Source of the DNA: Diplonema papillatum
Taxonomy: Eukaryota > Euglenozoa > Diplonemea > Diplonemida > Diplonemidae
Assembly (NCBI GenBank): GCA_030068145.1
Contig: JAPJBO010000240.1
Span: 1 to 64,000, forward strand
DNA length: 64,000 bases
Direction: 5' to 3'
A program made the translations under genes and the position numbers. The notes below the pieces were generated by a model. The model saw nothing but the letters and a program-made list of their open reading frames with translations. It had not been told where the DNA came from and ran no database searches. Within the stretch, counting starts at the first letter, position 1. The number at the start of each line of letters is the position of its first letter. Positions 20,625-30,097 of the stretch are shown here, piece by piece.

Positions 20625-20700
20625 GTGATCGTCACGGTGGGTGTTCGTGCGTCCAAACCGTTCCTTTCACCCCGTTCGCAATTCCGTTTGTTGCTAAGTC
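20625..20700 (+). repeat. Isolated remnant of a YR-retroelement B repeat
   Basis: GTGATCGTC, then GGTGGGTGTT and CGTGCGTCC...CCGTTCGC match the first 75 bp of the B repeat of element 1 with roughly one change in five. No A repeat or coding tract is attached. It is a fossil trace older than element 1. Confidence 0.6.
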
Positions 20701-20799
20701 GAAAAGGAAGGATGCCAAAAGAGGTAGGAGAGGTTTGAGGCAAGATCCTGGCAGAGGACGATGATGTGGCATGTGGGGTATGCGCAAGGATGGCAATAA

Positions 20800-21380
20800 T
20801 AAAATACACTTGTATTTTATTCGTTGTATTTTATTGTATTTTATTCTGGAGAATTTGTATTTAATACAAGTCTGTATTTGGAATCCCATTTGCCTGTAGT
20901 TGACATGTCTTTATTTTGCCTGTATCCACCTCGTCCAGACGAAAATATCGGGAAATTTCAGAGAAATTCGGGGAGTTTCGGGGTATTTCCTTTGCGGCGT
21001 AAGGACTCGCCATCATCGAAGACAGAGACGTGCACTCCGCGGCGGGCAGAGGTGCAAGATAAGGTACCACCGGGTGAAAAGCGCCTTCTTGGCGAGAGTC
21101 CACGCCACCACAAATATGGGCAGGTCTTGACGAGTTAGTTGCCGATATCGACCGGAAAAACAAAGCTGCCGAGGAAACTAAGAAGTGCGAGGAAAAGCAG
21201 GCTGAAGCCAAGGAAAAAGTCGTAGATGTAGTCGAGAATCAGGGATCATTTAGAGTCACACACACAAAGACATGTCAAAAACATCAACCACAAGGCAGCT
21301 GCACTGTAGCCTACAGGGTCTGTATTTTATTCTGTATTTAACTGTATTTAATTGTATTTTATTGTATTTTATTGTATTTT
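20800..21380. repeat. TTGTATTTTA short repeats and intervening unique DNA
   Basis: 10-bp-like ATTTTATTGT units at 20804-20860 and 21316-21380 (and again at 23605-23655, beyond the TIR element). The 450 bp between the first two has short open frames only. Confidence 0.7.
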
Positions 21381-21735
21381 TGAGCCAATTCACCTACCCC
21401 CTGATCGAGTGTAATCGAGCGTAATCGAGTGTAATCGAGTGTAATCGAGCGTAATAGAGTGTAGTAGAGTGTAGTAGAGCGTTGTAGAGTGTGATCGAGA
21501 TTGACACTAGTATTTTGGGTTCGACCACTGGTGGACCCCTGACTGGCCCATGGGCGACCATGTTGACCACTGTCTGGCCCAAGACGTGCCAAGCATAAGC
21601 ATACGAGGGACGGAAACCGCAGGCAAGTGGGCGATGTGCATATGAGACCGGAAGCTCTCGAGATGAAGATGTTCTAAATCATGGCAGCGAGCACGGGGAC
21701 TGCAGGCGGGTTGGTGGCGAAAAGGGACAGAAAGA

Positions 21736-22265
21736 TCTTCGAGCGACTGTGAGCAGCCTAGCAAGACGGGATGATGAATGATGAAGAAGCGCTAAGTGAT
21801 CGCAAAGGTCCTTGTCTGGCGACCGACCTTCCTTGAAAGGAAGGTCGGTAGCCAGACATTTTTGGACGGCTTTGTCAGCAAGGTGCAGGCGATGCACGGG
21901 CTCCATGATGACCTCGTCAACGGCCCCACAGGCGTACACTCACTAGCCGTCGTGAAGAGGCCTCTGTCTGTAACCACCTTTTTCATCCTTGGGAGCAGTG
22001 CATCGCCAGGGAGATCGAACCCCAAGGCAAGGAGCGACTCTTGCAGCTTCTGAAAGTAATCCAGCACGTACTGGAGATACTTGGTTGTCGTTGCTGGATC
22101 CTTCTGCCGCACAAGTGCTGCAAACACAAGCCGCATCCTCCATCTCTGCTCCATCGTGTCCAGGTACGAGAACGTCAGGCAGAGGATATCTTTGCTCCCC
22201 GGAAGCTCTCCTGCATCCCCGGCAATGACGAAGTCACCACCCCCAAGCCGGAGCAGAAACTCCAT
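21736..22265 (-). pseudogene. DDE transposase-like remnant (MULE-type pattern)
   Basis: Minus frame from 22265 reads MEFLLRLGGGDFVIAGDAGE..., a helix-rich segment with RLVFAALVRQKD...TKYLQYVLDYFQKL, then KKVVTDRGL. The spacing between a first Asp strand, the V(F/L)A-LV helix and the (V/I)xDRG strand resembles MULE-type RNase H-fold transposases, where DRxxG/DRG carries the second Asp. A further stretch in another frame (to about 21736, HRLHLADKAVQKCLATDLPF) may be the continuation after a frameshift. Hints only; the third acidic residue is not evident. Confidence 0.35.
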
Positions 22266-22408
22266 GTCACCGAGGACAAGGTGCCTACCGAGCGCTCGGC
22301 GAACACCCTATCGCCTGGAACTGGCCCGCACCGAATGCCTAAAGGCTCAAGTACTAACTGCGCTAAATTTAATATATGCGAGCTATTGCGAGATAGTGTG
22401 GTACTCAT

Positions 22409-22741
22409 TTGCATGCAAATGACTCCCCACTGACGCAACAAGAAGACGCCGATGCTCTATCGAATCACGCGATGGATGAGGTTCAGAGACGAGCGACAGC
22501 CGAGTATCGGGACTCGGCGACCGCGAAATCGTACGCGATGAAGAGCGCGATGCGACGGCTGACGAGTATCGTGCAGACGCCGATTCACCCGGCGCTTGAG
22601 ATGCAAGTCAACGTCCTGACGTCTCTCGGAGGCGGGAACATGGCCGGACTCAACAAGAGACCACAAATAGCAAACCAGCAGGCGTTTGAAGCTGTGATGC
22701 GCGCCTACGAAGCCGCCGCACGAGAGCAGACGGCGAAGTAG
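22409..22741 (+). CDS. Hypothetical 110-aa protein in the TIR element
   Basis: Balanced, helix-rich composition (for example DEVQRRATAEYRDSATAKSY and RLTSIVQTPIHPALEMQVNV). Followed after 12 bp by a second frame (22754-23119) that is very Lys/Arg/Thr-rich and could be a nucleic-acid-binding tail or chance. The sequence CGCAACAAGAAGACG occurs just after its start (22435) and again at 23203, flanking both frames as direct repeats. I do not recognise the protein. Confidence 0.3.
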   Translation: MHANDSPLTQQEDADALSNHAMDEVQRRATAEYRDSATAKSYAMKSAMRRLTSIVQTPIHPALEMQVNVLTSLGGGNMAGLNKRPQIANQQAFEAVMRAYEAAAREQTAK

Positions 22742-24226
22742 GCCGGCGACAAGGTGCGAGCCGTACCGCAGGCTGGGCTCCACAAAGCTGCAACACTGAA
22801 TGGCAGTTTTCGACCGCAGACGCATTACCCGTCGGGATGGGAGCGCAAGCAGGCTCGATGGAATCACGAAGTCAAGCAGGAGAGACGAACTGCGCAGACT
22901 GAGCGCAAGACGTGCACCAAGGGCAGACCAGGACGTTGGGACCGTGCGAAGTCGAAGAAGGAGTCCAAAAGCGAAGCAACAACACCAACGCGGAAACGCA
23001 ACTCGAAGGCAGCCAAGCGGGCCTCCAGTGAAGTAACGAAGCTCATCCGAGTGTCCGATGAAACCCCTTGTCAATACCACCCAACGACTGCGACGCGCGT
23101 GCGAAATGTCGGACGCTAGCGTCTGTCAAGAGCATGCGTGACTCAGCCGTGTTTTAAAGGTGAGATGAGAGGCACCGGCTCACTCTGTCAAAGGACTATA
23201 CTAACGCAACAAGAAGACGAGCTAATGCGAGATAGTGGTACCCGAGCCCGTACGCACTCGACAACCTGCTTCCGTGAGTCAGCCCGAGCTTCCTGGTCTC
23301 CAGCTACACTGCCTGTCGCGGTCATTTTTTCAGACTAATATTCTTGTTTTTATTCCAATTTCAATATCCTGTCATCAGCACCTTTTTAGCCCCGGAAGAA
23401 GGTGCGTTAGTGGGCCCGTTGAACCGGCCTATCAAGATTGGCTGAGTGTCACGCCTTTAATCAATTACTGCAGTACCCCCCCAATTCACCCAAATGTTGA
23501 TCGAGTGTAATCGAGCGTAATCGAGCGTAATCGAGTGTAATCGAGTGTAATCGACGCGTAATCGAGCTAAAGTCACTTTCAGGGGGGCTAGGTGAATTGG
23601 CTCAATTTTATTGTATTTTATTATTGAATTTGTATTTAATTATTTGACCCTTGTATTATACCATCTTTGGGTATGCGACCTCTACCCGCCAGAACCCGTA
23701 TTCTTAGGGCAGAATGGGAAACCTTCTTTTGAGCACGAATCCCGTTCGCTGGGCATACAGTCCGTTGCATGTGGCCTTTGATGATCGGCATTCGCTGGAA
23801 CCCCACCGAAGCAGACAATAAGATCCTGTGTCATTTCACGTTCATTTGCACGCGGAATGTACGGCCTGCTTGTGATCTTCTGCCGGTTCTTCGGGCTGTC
23901 TTCTGCAAGCACCATAGTCACGTCCTGCCTTTTCACCGCGGCTTACCCACAACCGCTTGGATGAAGTGCTGGGACTTGCGGTGATTCGCACTGCCGGCCT
24001 CGATACGTTCATACCAAAGTGGTACGAAAAGAGAGGGTGCCCAAACGGTGGGACGGTTGGGCTGGGGGAAAGGTCGAGCTATCGCTGGGCGATCAGTACC
24101 ACCGCGAAGGTACCGAGACAGCGAAACTACTGACAGAGCATCTGAGAGCTGGAAGTGCACGGCCAAGCTTTGTGCAAGCATTGCGCTCATTCGTTCGTTT
24201 TTTTTTTTTTTTTGGGAATCATCGGA

Positions 24227-24500
24227 CAGGGCCTTATATAGCAAAAGAGCCATGCGAAGAAGGCGAGTGTTGGGGTACTGTAGCAGTGCGCCGGGATCAT
24301 TCAAGAACGCTTGGCAGTCTGCAACAGCAGGGCGGACAGCTGCAGTCTTCGCTTTCTTGGCAACATGTCATGAAACAATACACAAGCCAGAAATACCAGC
24401 GCCGCAGGCGCGGAAATTTTTTTCAAGCTATTGGGCCAGTCGAAGTACATTATGGGGCGACATTAATACAATACCATTGCTTAAAAACACCTTGGCGTCA
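24227..24500 (-). mobile_element. hAT MITE family A, partial copy (reverse)
   Basis: Begins with the TIR CAGGGCCTTATATAG and continues as the reverse complement of the 3' half of the family seen at 37795-38317, including the stem-like CCGCGCCTGCGGCGC motif. The far end could not be found. Between 22742 and 24226 apart from this and the TIR-element end, and from 24500 to 24880, I see only short overlapping frames and TAATAAT-rich DNA (24750-24870). Confidence 0.6.
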
Positions 24501-24879
24501 CCGCTTGGCTTGCACTGCCAGGCCACCCAGTCTCTTGCCTGGCATGGATTCTGGTGTTGTTTTCGTGTTTCTTCTTCTTTGCGTTTGTCGCCATTGAGCA
24601 TCGTCCGGGACCGTGATGTTTTCTGGGCGGGCGCCGGGTTTTCGCTCACAAACTCGCAGATTTTGAACTCGCATGTGAGTTTTGGGCTGAGTGCATAATC
24701 TGAGTTTGGAGGAACAATCTGCAGATCTTCACCGAGAGCTGAATCTGAGATTTTATCAGAAATTATAAGAAATTATTAGTTATTGCCCATTATTAGATCT
24801 AATAATACGTAATAATCAGGCTAATAATATCTAATAAAATCTAATCGAATCTAATAATAATTATTACATGCCAACCGTG

Positions 24880-25040
24880 TGTATTTTATTATTGCCGTCG
24901 ATTGTGACAAACACACCGAATCACTGCCTGACCTTTCTACTTTCGATTTATGCATCATCCGCGACGGTGAAGACGAAGCAGCAGACGAAGCAGCAGAAGG
25001 AGCCAGTATACGCAGTAGGAGGAGGATGTATTATTGCCAT
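24880..25040 (+). repeat. Dispersed repeat, copy 1 (second copy at 51337-51480)
   Basis: GATTGTGACAAACACAC, ...GCAGCAGACGAAGCAG..., GCAGTAGGAGGA match 51337-51480 (GATTGCGACAAACACAC...GCAGTAGGAGGA) in the same order. Copy 1 starts next to TGTATTTTATTATTGCC, which also borders the B-repeat remnant at 20.8 kb in reverse. Confidence 0.55.
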
Positions 25041-25193
25041 CCTTGGGGGGGGGTCGGTCAAAAAATTTATCCGACCAGATATTCGGAAAGCCCTGTCCTC
25101 GGCGGATTCAATCGTGTCCTCAGAATCTTGAAACCGACATTTTTCGCACCTACAGATGGATAAAATCGGCAGAAAGCCAAAAAATATATATTT

Positions 25194-25385
25194 TCCTCGG
25201 GGAAATAACAGGGCTTTTTTCCCCCGAAGTGGTTTTTTCTCCCGAGCCGGGAGGCGAGGGAGAAAAAACCACTGAGGGGGAAAAAATGGCCCGAGGGATG
25301 TTTTTCTCCCGAGCCGGGAGGCGAGGGAGAAAAACATCCCGAGGGCCACTGCCCCAGTATTTCCCCGAGGAATGGTATTTTTTTA
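25194..25385. repeat. Nested palindrome with two hairpins of identical loop
   Basis: Outer arms TTCCTCGGGGAAATA (25194) and TATTTCCCCGAGGAA (ending about 25371). Inside are two stems: GTGGTTTTTTCTCCC/GGGAGAAAAAACCAC (25229-25272) and GGGATGTTTTTCTCCC/GGGAGAAAAACATCCC (25296-25341). Both enclose the same 14-nt loop GAGCCGGGAGGCGA. A further inverted pair, ACCGGCTGGCGGACTTTT at about 25386 and its complement at about 26039, brackets the next 650 bp. Confidence 0.85.
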
Positions 25386-26020
25386 CCGGCTGGCGGACTT
25401 TTATTCCCGAGAACGCGTGCTGTTCATGACCTGGCTCGTGATGCGCTTCGCTGTGCTACCTTGAACGTGTTTCTGTGCTGTGTATGTCAGGGTGAACGGT
25501 GAAGAAATCGAAATAAGTGCATAGTTCTGTTAGAAGAAAATGATGACGTTCTTCAAATGATAGCATTCAGCGGAGAAGACAAACAGGCTCAGCAGAGCGG
25601 AAGCTCACTGATTCTTATCGTTCTTGACCTCGACAACAATTCTTACAGTCACATTGACATCATTCTTGTTCTCGCTCACTTCTTTTGTAGACTTATTTGT
25701 GTCAGACACAGAGGGCTCGCTTTTGACAGTGGTTTGCGTGGGGGCCTGAGCAACAACTGCACCCTGTGTTGGATGAATCATGTTTGCCATTGCGGTAACC
25801 GAGCGGTCTGTCTGGTCGATGTACCTTGCCGCGGTCTTTTCACACTTCCATCCAAAGTGTGTTTTCAACTGTTCCACAGATAGGTTTTAGTGGTGGTTCT
25901 GCTTGGGTTTGCTCCTCCCAGGGTCTCCTGCTATTGTACTTAGTCAGATTTTGAGTTCCAGGGAAAAAAATTCCCTTATTTCCCTGGTAGGGAAATAACG
26001 GACCTTATTTCCCTGCAACT

Positions 26021-26763
26021 TTGCTGTACGAGGGAAGAAAAGTCCGCCAGCCGGTAAAAAAGTCGTTTTTTATGGCACTTTTTCGTGGAATGAGTGATAA
26101 ACAACAAAAAGGGATGCGTTGGATCGCAGGTGTGTCGTCACGAGAACCGCCTCCCGTTGAGAGAACTTCTTCTCTTTCAGAAGAGGAAGAAAGGCCAAAA
26201 GTGGAGCCCCGCAAAAAAGAAGGCAAGCCCCGCGCAGCCACCACAGAAGCGAACAAAACGCTTTCCCTGATCCTCAAACAAATCATGCGGCTGGTTAAAG
26301 AAAAAGACCTGATGCTTCGCAAAAAATACGGCATCTCGCGGTATTGGATTGTCGAAAGCGCTGACGAAGTCGCCGTTGACATCAAGCAGCGCTATAGACA
26401 ACTCAAGCATAAAGAAACCGCGAACCTTCGCTTCTACGACCATGTTCAACCTACTCCCCCAAGGGGCGCTAAAAGAAGGTGTACTAAAGGCAATCAAAGA
26501 GGCCCTCCTTTTTGGTAACTGCTCTGGAATTACTCTCTGATCTACCAGGGAACAAAAACAAGAGTTTCTCACTCGACGAAATCGCGTCCCTCATAGACCT
26601 TTGCGTGGACAACTGCTTCATCGAACAGGGTGGTTTGCTCCTCCAGCAGGTTTGTGGACTGCCTTTGGGGGCTAACGCCTGGCCAACCTATTCTGTTATA
26701 GTGCTGAAGCCGGGTACGTCGATGAGCTGATGAAAGAGGACCCGGCAAAAGCTCGCCTGTAAC
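26021..26763 (+). pseudogene. Penelope-like element reverse transcriptase remnant
   Basis: The RT is spread over three frames, so at least two frameshifts are present. The first part (to about 26440) has YWIVESADEVAVDIKQRY, typical of the region before motif A. The motif A area appears as TFASTTMFNLLPQGALKEGV in the next frame (Penelope RTs usually show TFDFTTMYTNLP here). Motif B is clear at about 26640-26690: QQVCGLPLGANAWP. Then LFCYSAEAGYVDELMKEDPAKARL follows in another frame, matching the (F/Y)-E-x-x-(F/Y)(I/V)D-L segment after motif B. No GIY-YIG endonuclease is visible; 25.5-26.0 kb holds no other gene. It is an old, dead copy. Confidence 0.7.
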
Positions 26764-27014
26764 CAGTATGCCGACACGAAGAGGTACATCGATTAGACTG
26801 GTTTCTTGCCCCGTCTTGTTTCCTGCTGGTTCAGTATCAGTCGAATCTAGGTCGATGACTTGCTCACAGTCATGCACACCAGGATGCTTGCTTTCTGCCA
26901 CAAGCTTCAGTCAATCGTGGTCTATGATTTTTTCCTTCAGGTGCCCTAGCTCTGTTGCTAAGGTGAGGAGGAGACATTCGGAGAAATACGGGGAACCCTA
27001 TTGAAAACCGTATT

Positions 27015-27093
27015 CCCGTGTTAGTGTCGCCTCGCGTCTCCAGGACAAAAGGCGACACTGACAAGGGAGAAACGGAGGCGACACTAACACGGG
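27015..27093. mobile_element. 79-bp miniature TIR element upstream of the surface-protein gene
   Basis: CCCGTGTTAGTGTCGCCTC at 27015 is inverted at 27075-27093. It lies 99 bp before the ATG chosen for the next gene and accounts for the open frame extending upstream of that ATG. Confidence 0.7.
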
Positions 27094-27191
27094 GGGGTTT
27101 AACAAAACAAAAAATCCAGTTCAGCCGAAGCCAACAAGGGAGGGAAATCAAAAAAGATACAGGTGGGGCATCCAGACGTGCTTCTTGCGGA

Positions 27192-29750
27192 ATGTTCTCA
27201 ACGCCACCGGCACCGTCGCGCCACTTACGGGTGCTCGTCGCCCTGCTGTTATTGGCGCCCCTCCGTGCTGTTCAGTTCGCGACGAATTGCGACACAATAC
27301 TGCTTGGTGACCCCGCCTCGACCAATTACTTGCATAGGGCTGGCTGCGTCCCGCCTGCGGTTCTCCAAAAGATTCGGTTCAGTCAGGAAGGTTGCACCGG
27401 AAAAGATGCTCGGCTCATCTATGAGTGCTACACCCCCCCGATCATCGCCCCTGGTTACGACACCTCGTGGGCGACGGAAGAGGGCAGGATATTCGAGAAC
27501 GTCATAGGTTTTGGTGCAGACATCAGCATGGGGCCTTCAGGCTGCGGAGCAAACAGGGCCCTGCACAGCTGGTGGCTTGGTAAAGACTCAGCGGAGTCAC
27601 GGGTTGAAATAGGATGGGCCGATTGCATCGTCGTTAGCCCCGTCTTCGCTTTCTCCGTCACGGAGTCGACGCCTTGCGTCGCCGGTAATAAGGGAGCATC
27701 GATGGCGCCTTTCCTTCACTTCGACGTGCAGTGCGGCAGCACCGGCATTTTGCAAGGGCTCGGGTTGCTCACCGACAGATGCTCCCCCGGTGACATACGC
27801 ATCGGGTACACCTGCAGATACACCTCCGATACACCAGCGAGTCTTCCAGCACCGCCACCAACTCCAACCACGGCACCGCCGCCACCGGGGGCGTACAGCA
27901 CGAGAACGGACTGTACAGAATTGACTGCGCAGAACACACAGGAGGCCAGTTGCGGCAAGGGCGTCCTCCAAGGATTTGCCCTCGATATGACCGACTGCCC
28001 AGCAGGTCACGGACGGATGCTCTACGACTGCTACGCCCCCCCCGGAGGTCTCGGTCTCCACTGGATAGCCCCTCCTGGGGCGCCGGGCGTTTTCAAAGCT
28101 GTCTTTGAGGGGTTAAAGGTTGAAAGGCGGTACAAAGGAACGGACTGCGGGCCAGACAGGGCCTTGTACATGTATGGGTTCAGGGTGGACGCAGACAGCC
28201 TCGTCCTGGCTCAGACCGCCGGGTGTGTCGATGTAAGCTCCGCCTTCGACTTATCGGCCACGAGCACGACGGCGTGCACCGTTGCAAGTGTGGATTACCG
28301 GGTGCTCACCACCAGCTTCAGGATGCACTGCGGCAGCGCCGGTGTCTTGCAAAGGGTCCAGATGGTGGTTGACAGCTGCCCTGTCGGCGAAATCCGCATG
28401 GAGTACACCTGCAGATACATGTCCGGTGCTCTGACTGAGGCGCCACCTACTGCTTCGCCACCGCCGCCTCCGGGCCCTCTGCCGCCTGCGCCCCTGGCAG
28501 GGGCGCAGGCTTCACGGAACCAAGGCTGCCGCGGGGTGACAGCGCCCGGAGGACGGCAAACCAACTGCAGAGGAGGGGTTTTTCAAGGGATACGCCTCCT
28601 ATCGGACGGCTGCCCCGCAGGCCAGGTGAAGGTGCAGTATGAGTGCTATACGTTAGAGGTCCCCAGCTCCAGGTGGGGTGGCGAGGGCTCGTTTTGGATG
28701 AACGAATTCAATCTTATCTCACCGAGGCACGGGGCAGACTGCGGGCCAAACGGGGCCATCGGAGAGTACGACTTCGGTATGGGAGATGGAGTTCTTGTTG
28801 GGAGGTTCTACGCATGCTACGAATTTGACTCCGACTTTGTTCTCACGACCACGAAATCCACGGGATGCGCCCCTTGCAATCTCGCGACACCGTCGCTGGA
28901 GCCCTATACTAACTTCGATGTGCAGTGCGGCAGCAACGGTATCGTGCAAAGGATCGCCTATACACATATTGGGTGCCGCGTCAACGAACTGCGCGTTGAG
29001 TACATCTGCAGATACCGGCTACCACCAGGTCCAACAGCGGCACCGCCAACTAGTGCACCGCCGACTATTACGCCAACTATTGCACCACCGACTAATGCTC
29101 CACCGACTAATGCTCCACCGACTAATGCTCCACCGACTAATGCACCACCGACTAATGCACCACCAACTAATGCACCACCGACTAATGCTCCACCGACAAA
29201 TGCACCACCGACTAATGCACCACCAACTACTGCTCCACCGACTAATGCTCCACCGACTAATGCACCACCGACTAATGCTCCACCGACTAATGCACCACCG
29301 ACTAATGCACCACCAACTACTGCTCCACCGACTAATGCTCCTCCGACTAATGCACCACCGACTAATGCACCACCAACTAATGCTCCACCGACTAATGCTC
29401 CACCGACTAATGCTCCACCGACTAATCCACCACCGACTAATGCACCACCGACTAATGCTCCACCGACTGAGGCACCGCCAACCAGTGCTCCACTGACTGC
29501 TGCTCCACCGACTGAGGCACCGCCAACTGGCCAAGCCGGAACTAGTGTTGGCAACGGACCTGGCCAAACCGGAACTAGTGGTGGCAATGCATCGCGAACA
29601 GAAGCGCCTTTCGCGGCAGAAGGCGCGGACGGCCTGAGCAACATTGGTATCACAACACTTGTGTATGCAGGATTCTTCGTTGCGGTTGCCGCGGCAGCAG
29701 GCGTAGCTTGGAGGCGGAAGCAACGGCAGCACGAGAACATGCCCTTTTAG
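27192..29750 (+). CDS. Type I membrane surface protein with Cys-rich triplicated ectodomain and PPT stalk
   Basis: 852 residues, no intron needed. The ATG at 27192 is chosen because it opens a signal peptide (MFSTPPAPSRHLRVLVALLL then APLRA); the frame is open further upstream only through a mini-TIR element. Three tandem domains (about 29-212, 234-410, 438-610) each have two half-repeats of the form CG(S/K)xG(V/I)LQ...C...(Y/R)xxY(E/T)C(Y/R), with about ten Cys per domain, joined by Pro/Thr linkers. A stalk of about 30 APPTN-type pentapeptides spans about 616-780. A Gly/Ser/Thr linker follows, then a membrane helix (about 818-840, LVYAGFFVAVAAAAGVAW) and a short basic tail RRKQRQHENMPF. I infer a secreted, O-glycosylated cell-surface protein; the domain family is not one I recognise. 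It is the only clearly intact host gene here. Confidence 0.85.
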   Translation: MFSTPPAPSRHLRVLVALLLLAPLRAVQFATNCDTILLGDPASTNYLHRAGCVPPAVLQKIRFSQEGCTGKDARLIYECYTPPIIAPGYDTSWATEEGRIFENVIGFGADISMGPSGCGANRALHSWWLGKDSAESRVEIGWADCIVVSPVFAFSVTESTPCVAGNKGASMAPFLHFDVQCGSTGILQGLGLLTDRCSPGDIRIGYTCRYTSDTPASLPAPPPTPTTAPPPPGAYSTRTDCTELTAQNTQEASCGKGVLQGFALDMTDCPAGHGRMLYDCYAPPGGLGLHWIAPPGAPGVFKAVFEGLKVERRYKGTDCGPDRALYMYGFRVDADSLVLAQTAGCVDVSSAFDLSATSTTACTVASVDYRVLTTSFRMHCGSAGVLQRVQMVVDSCPVGEIRMEYTCRYMSGALTEAPPTASPPPPPGPLPPAPLAGAQASRNQGCRGVTAPGGRQTNCRGGVFQGIRLLSDGCPAGQVKVQYECYTLEVPSSRWGGEGSFWMNEFNLISPRHGADCGPNGAIGEYDFGMGDGVLVGRFYACYEFDSDFVLTTTKSTGCAPCNLATPSLEPYTNFDVQCGSNGIVQRIAYTHIGCRVNELRVEYICRYRLPPGPTAAPPTSAPPTITPTIAPPTNAPPTNAPPTNAPPTNAPPTNAPPTNAPPTNAPPTNAPPTNAPPTTAPPTNAPPTNAPPTNAPPTNAPPTNAPPTTAPPTNAPPTNAPPTNAPPTNAPPTNAPPTNAPPTNPPPTNAPPTNAPPTEAPPTSAPLTAAPPTEAPPTGQAGTSVGNGPGQTGTSGGNASRTEAPFAAEGADGLSNIGITTLVYAGFFVAVAAAAGVAWRRKQRQHENMPF
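29037..29530 (+). repeat. 15-bp coding minisatellite (GCTCCACCGACTAAT)
   Basis: In-frame tandem of 15-bp units encoding Ala-Pro-Pro-Thr-Asn with occasional Thr, Ser, Glu, Pro replacements. Copy number is likely variable between alleles. Higher-order blocks (GCACCACCAACTACTGCTCC) recur at about 29218 and 29308, which suggests unequal exchange. The minus-strand and +3 open frames across it are artefacts. Confidence 0.95.
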
Positions 29751-30097
29751 TATTACTGACGCACGCAGGGGTTCGGTCCCGACGGGTGGGCGGGCGCGTT
29801 ACTCTCTAGATCCCGTGCAAACGGGGTTCTTAGGTCGATCATGGTGAATCAACGCTCGATCAGGTGGTCCCAGGTGATGAATCCATCGAGTTCCACGGTC
29901 AGTCACTCGTTTGATCGGTGTCGACCACTCCGCGGATAAACCCAGACCGCTACTACTGCGTACAGCACTCCTGCACTTGATACCAACCTCGCTTTGTGTG
30001 GAGGGCCTCCAATTTGGCCCCTGGGCAGGGGATTAGCTTCTATATCCACATTTGGACTGTCAGTCCAAATTTGGAAAGGCCGCCGAGAAAAAAAGAA

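Larger units (their letters stand above)
21381..23604. mobile_element. 2.2-kb TIR element with 10-bp subterminal arrays
   Basis: TGAGCCAATTCACCTA(C/G)CCCC at 21381 and its inverse ending at 23604. Just inside each end is an array of GTAATCGAGT-like 10-bp units (21403-21500; 23492-23570); the arrays have the same orientation rather than inverted. Both flanks are ATTTTATTGT repeats, so the target duplication (5 or 15 bp) cannot be fixed. Inside lie a minus-strand transposase-like remnant and two plus-strand hypothetical frames. The family is undetermined. Confidence 0.6.

Noticed and set aside
27018-27191. Upstream start (GTG at 27018) for the surface-protein gene
   Set aside because: The extra 58 residues come partly from a mini-TIR element and would bury the signal peptide.
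28786-29740. Long frames in other phases across the PPTN repeat (His-Arg-Leu-Met or Gly-Gly-Ala-Leu-Val repeats)
   Set aside because: Shadows of the 15-bp coding minisatellite.
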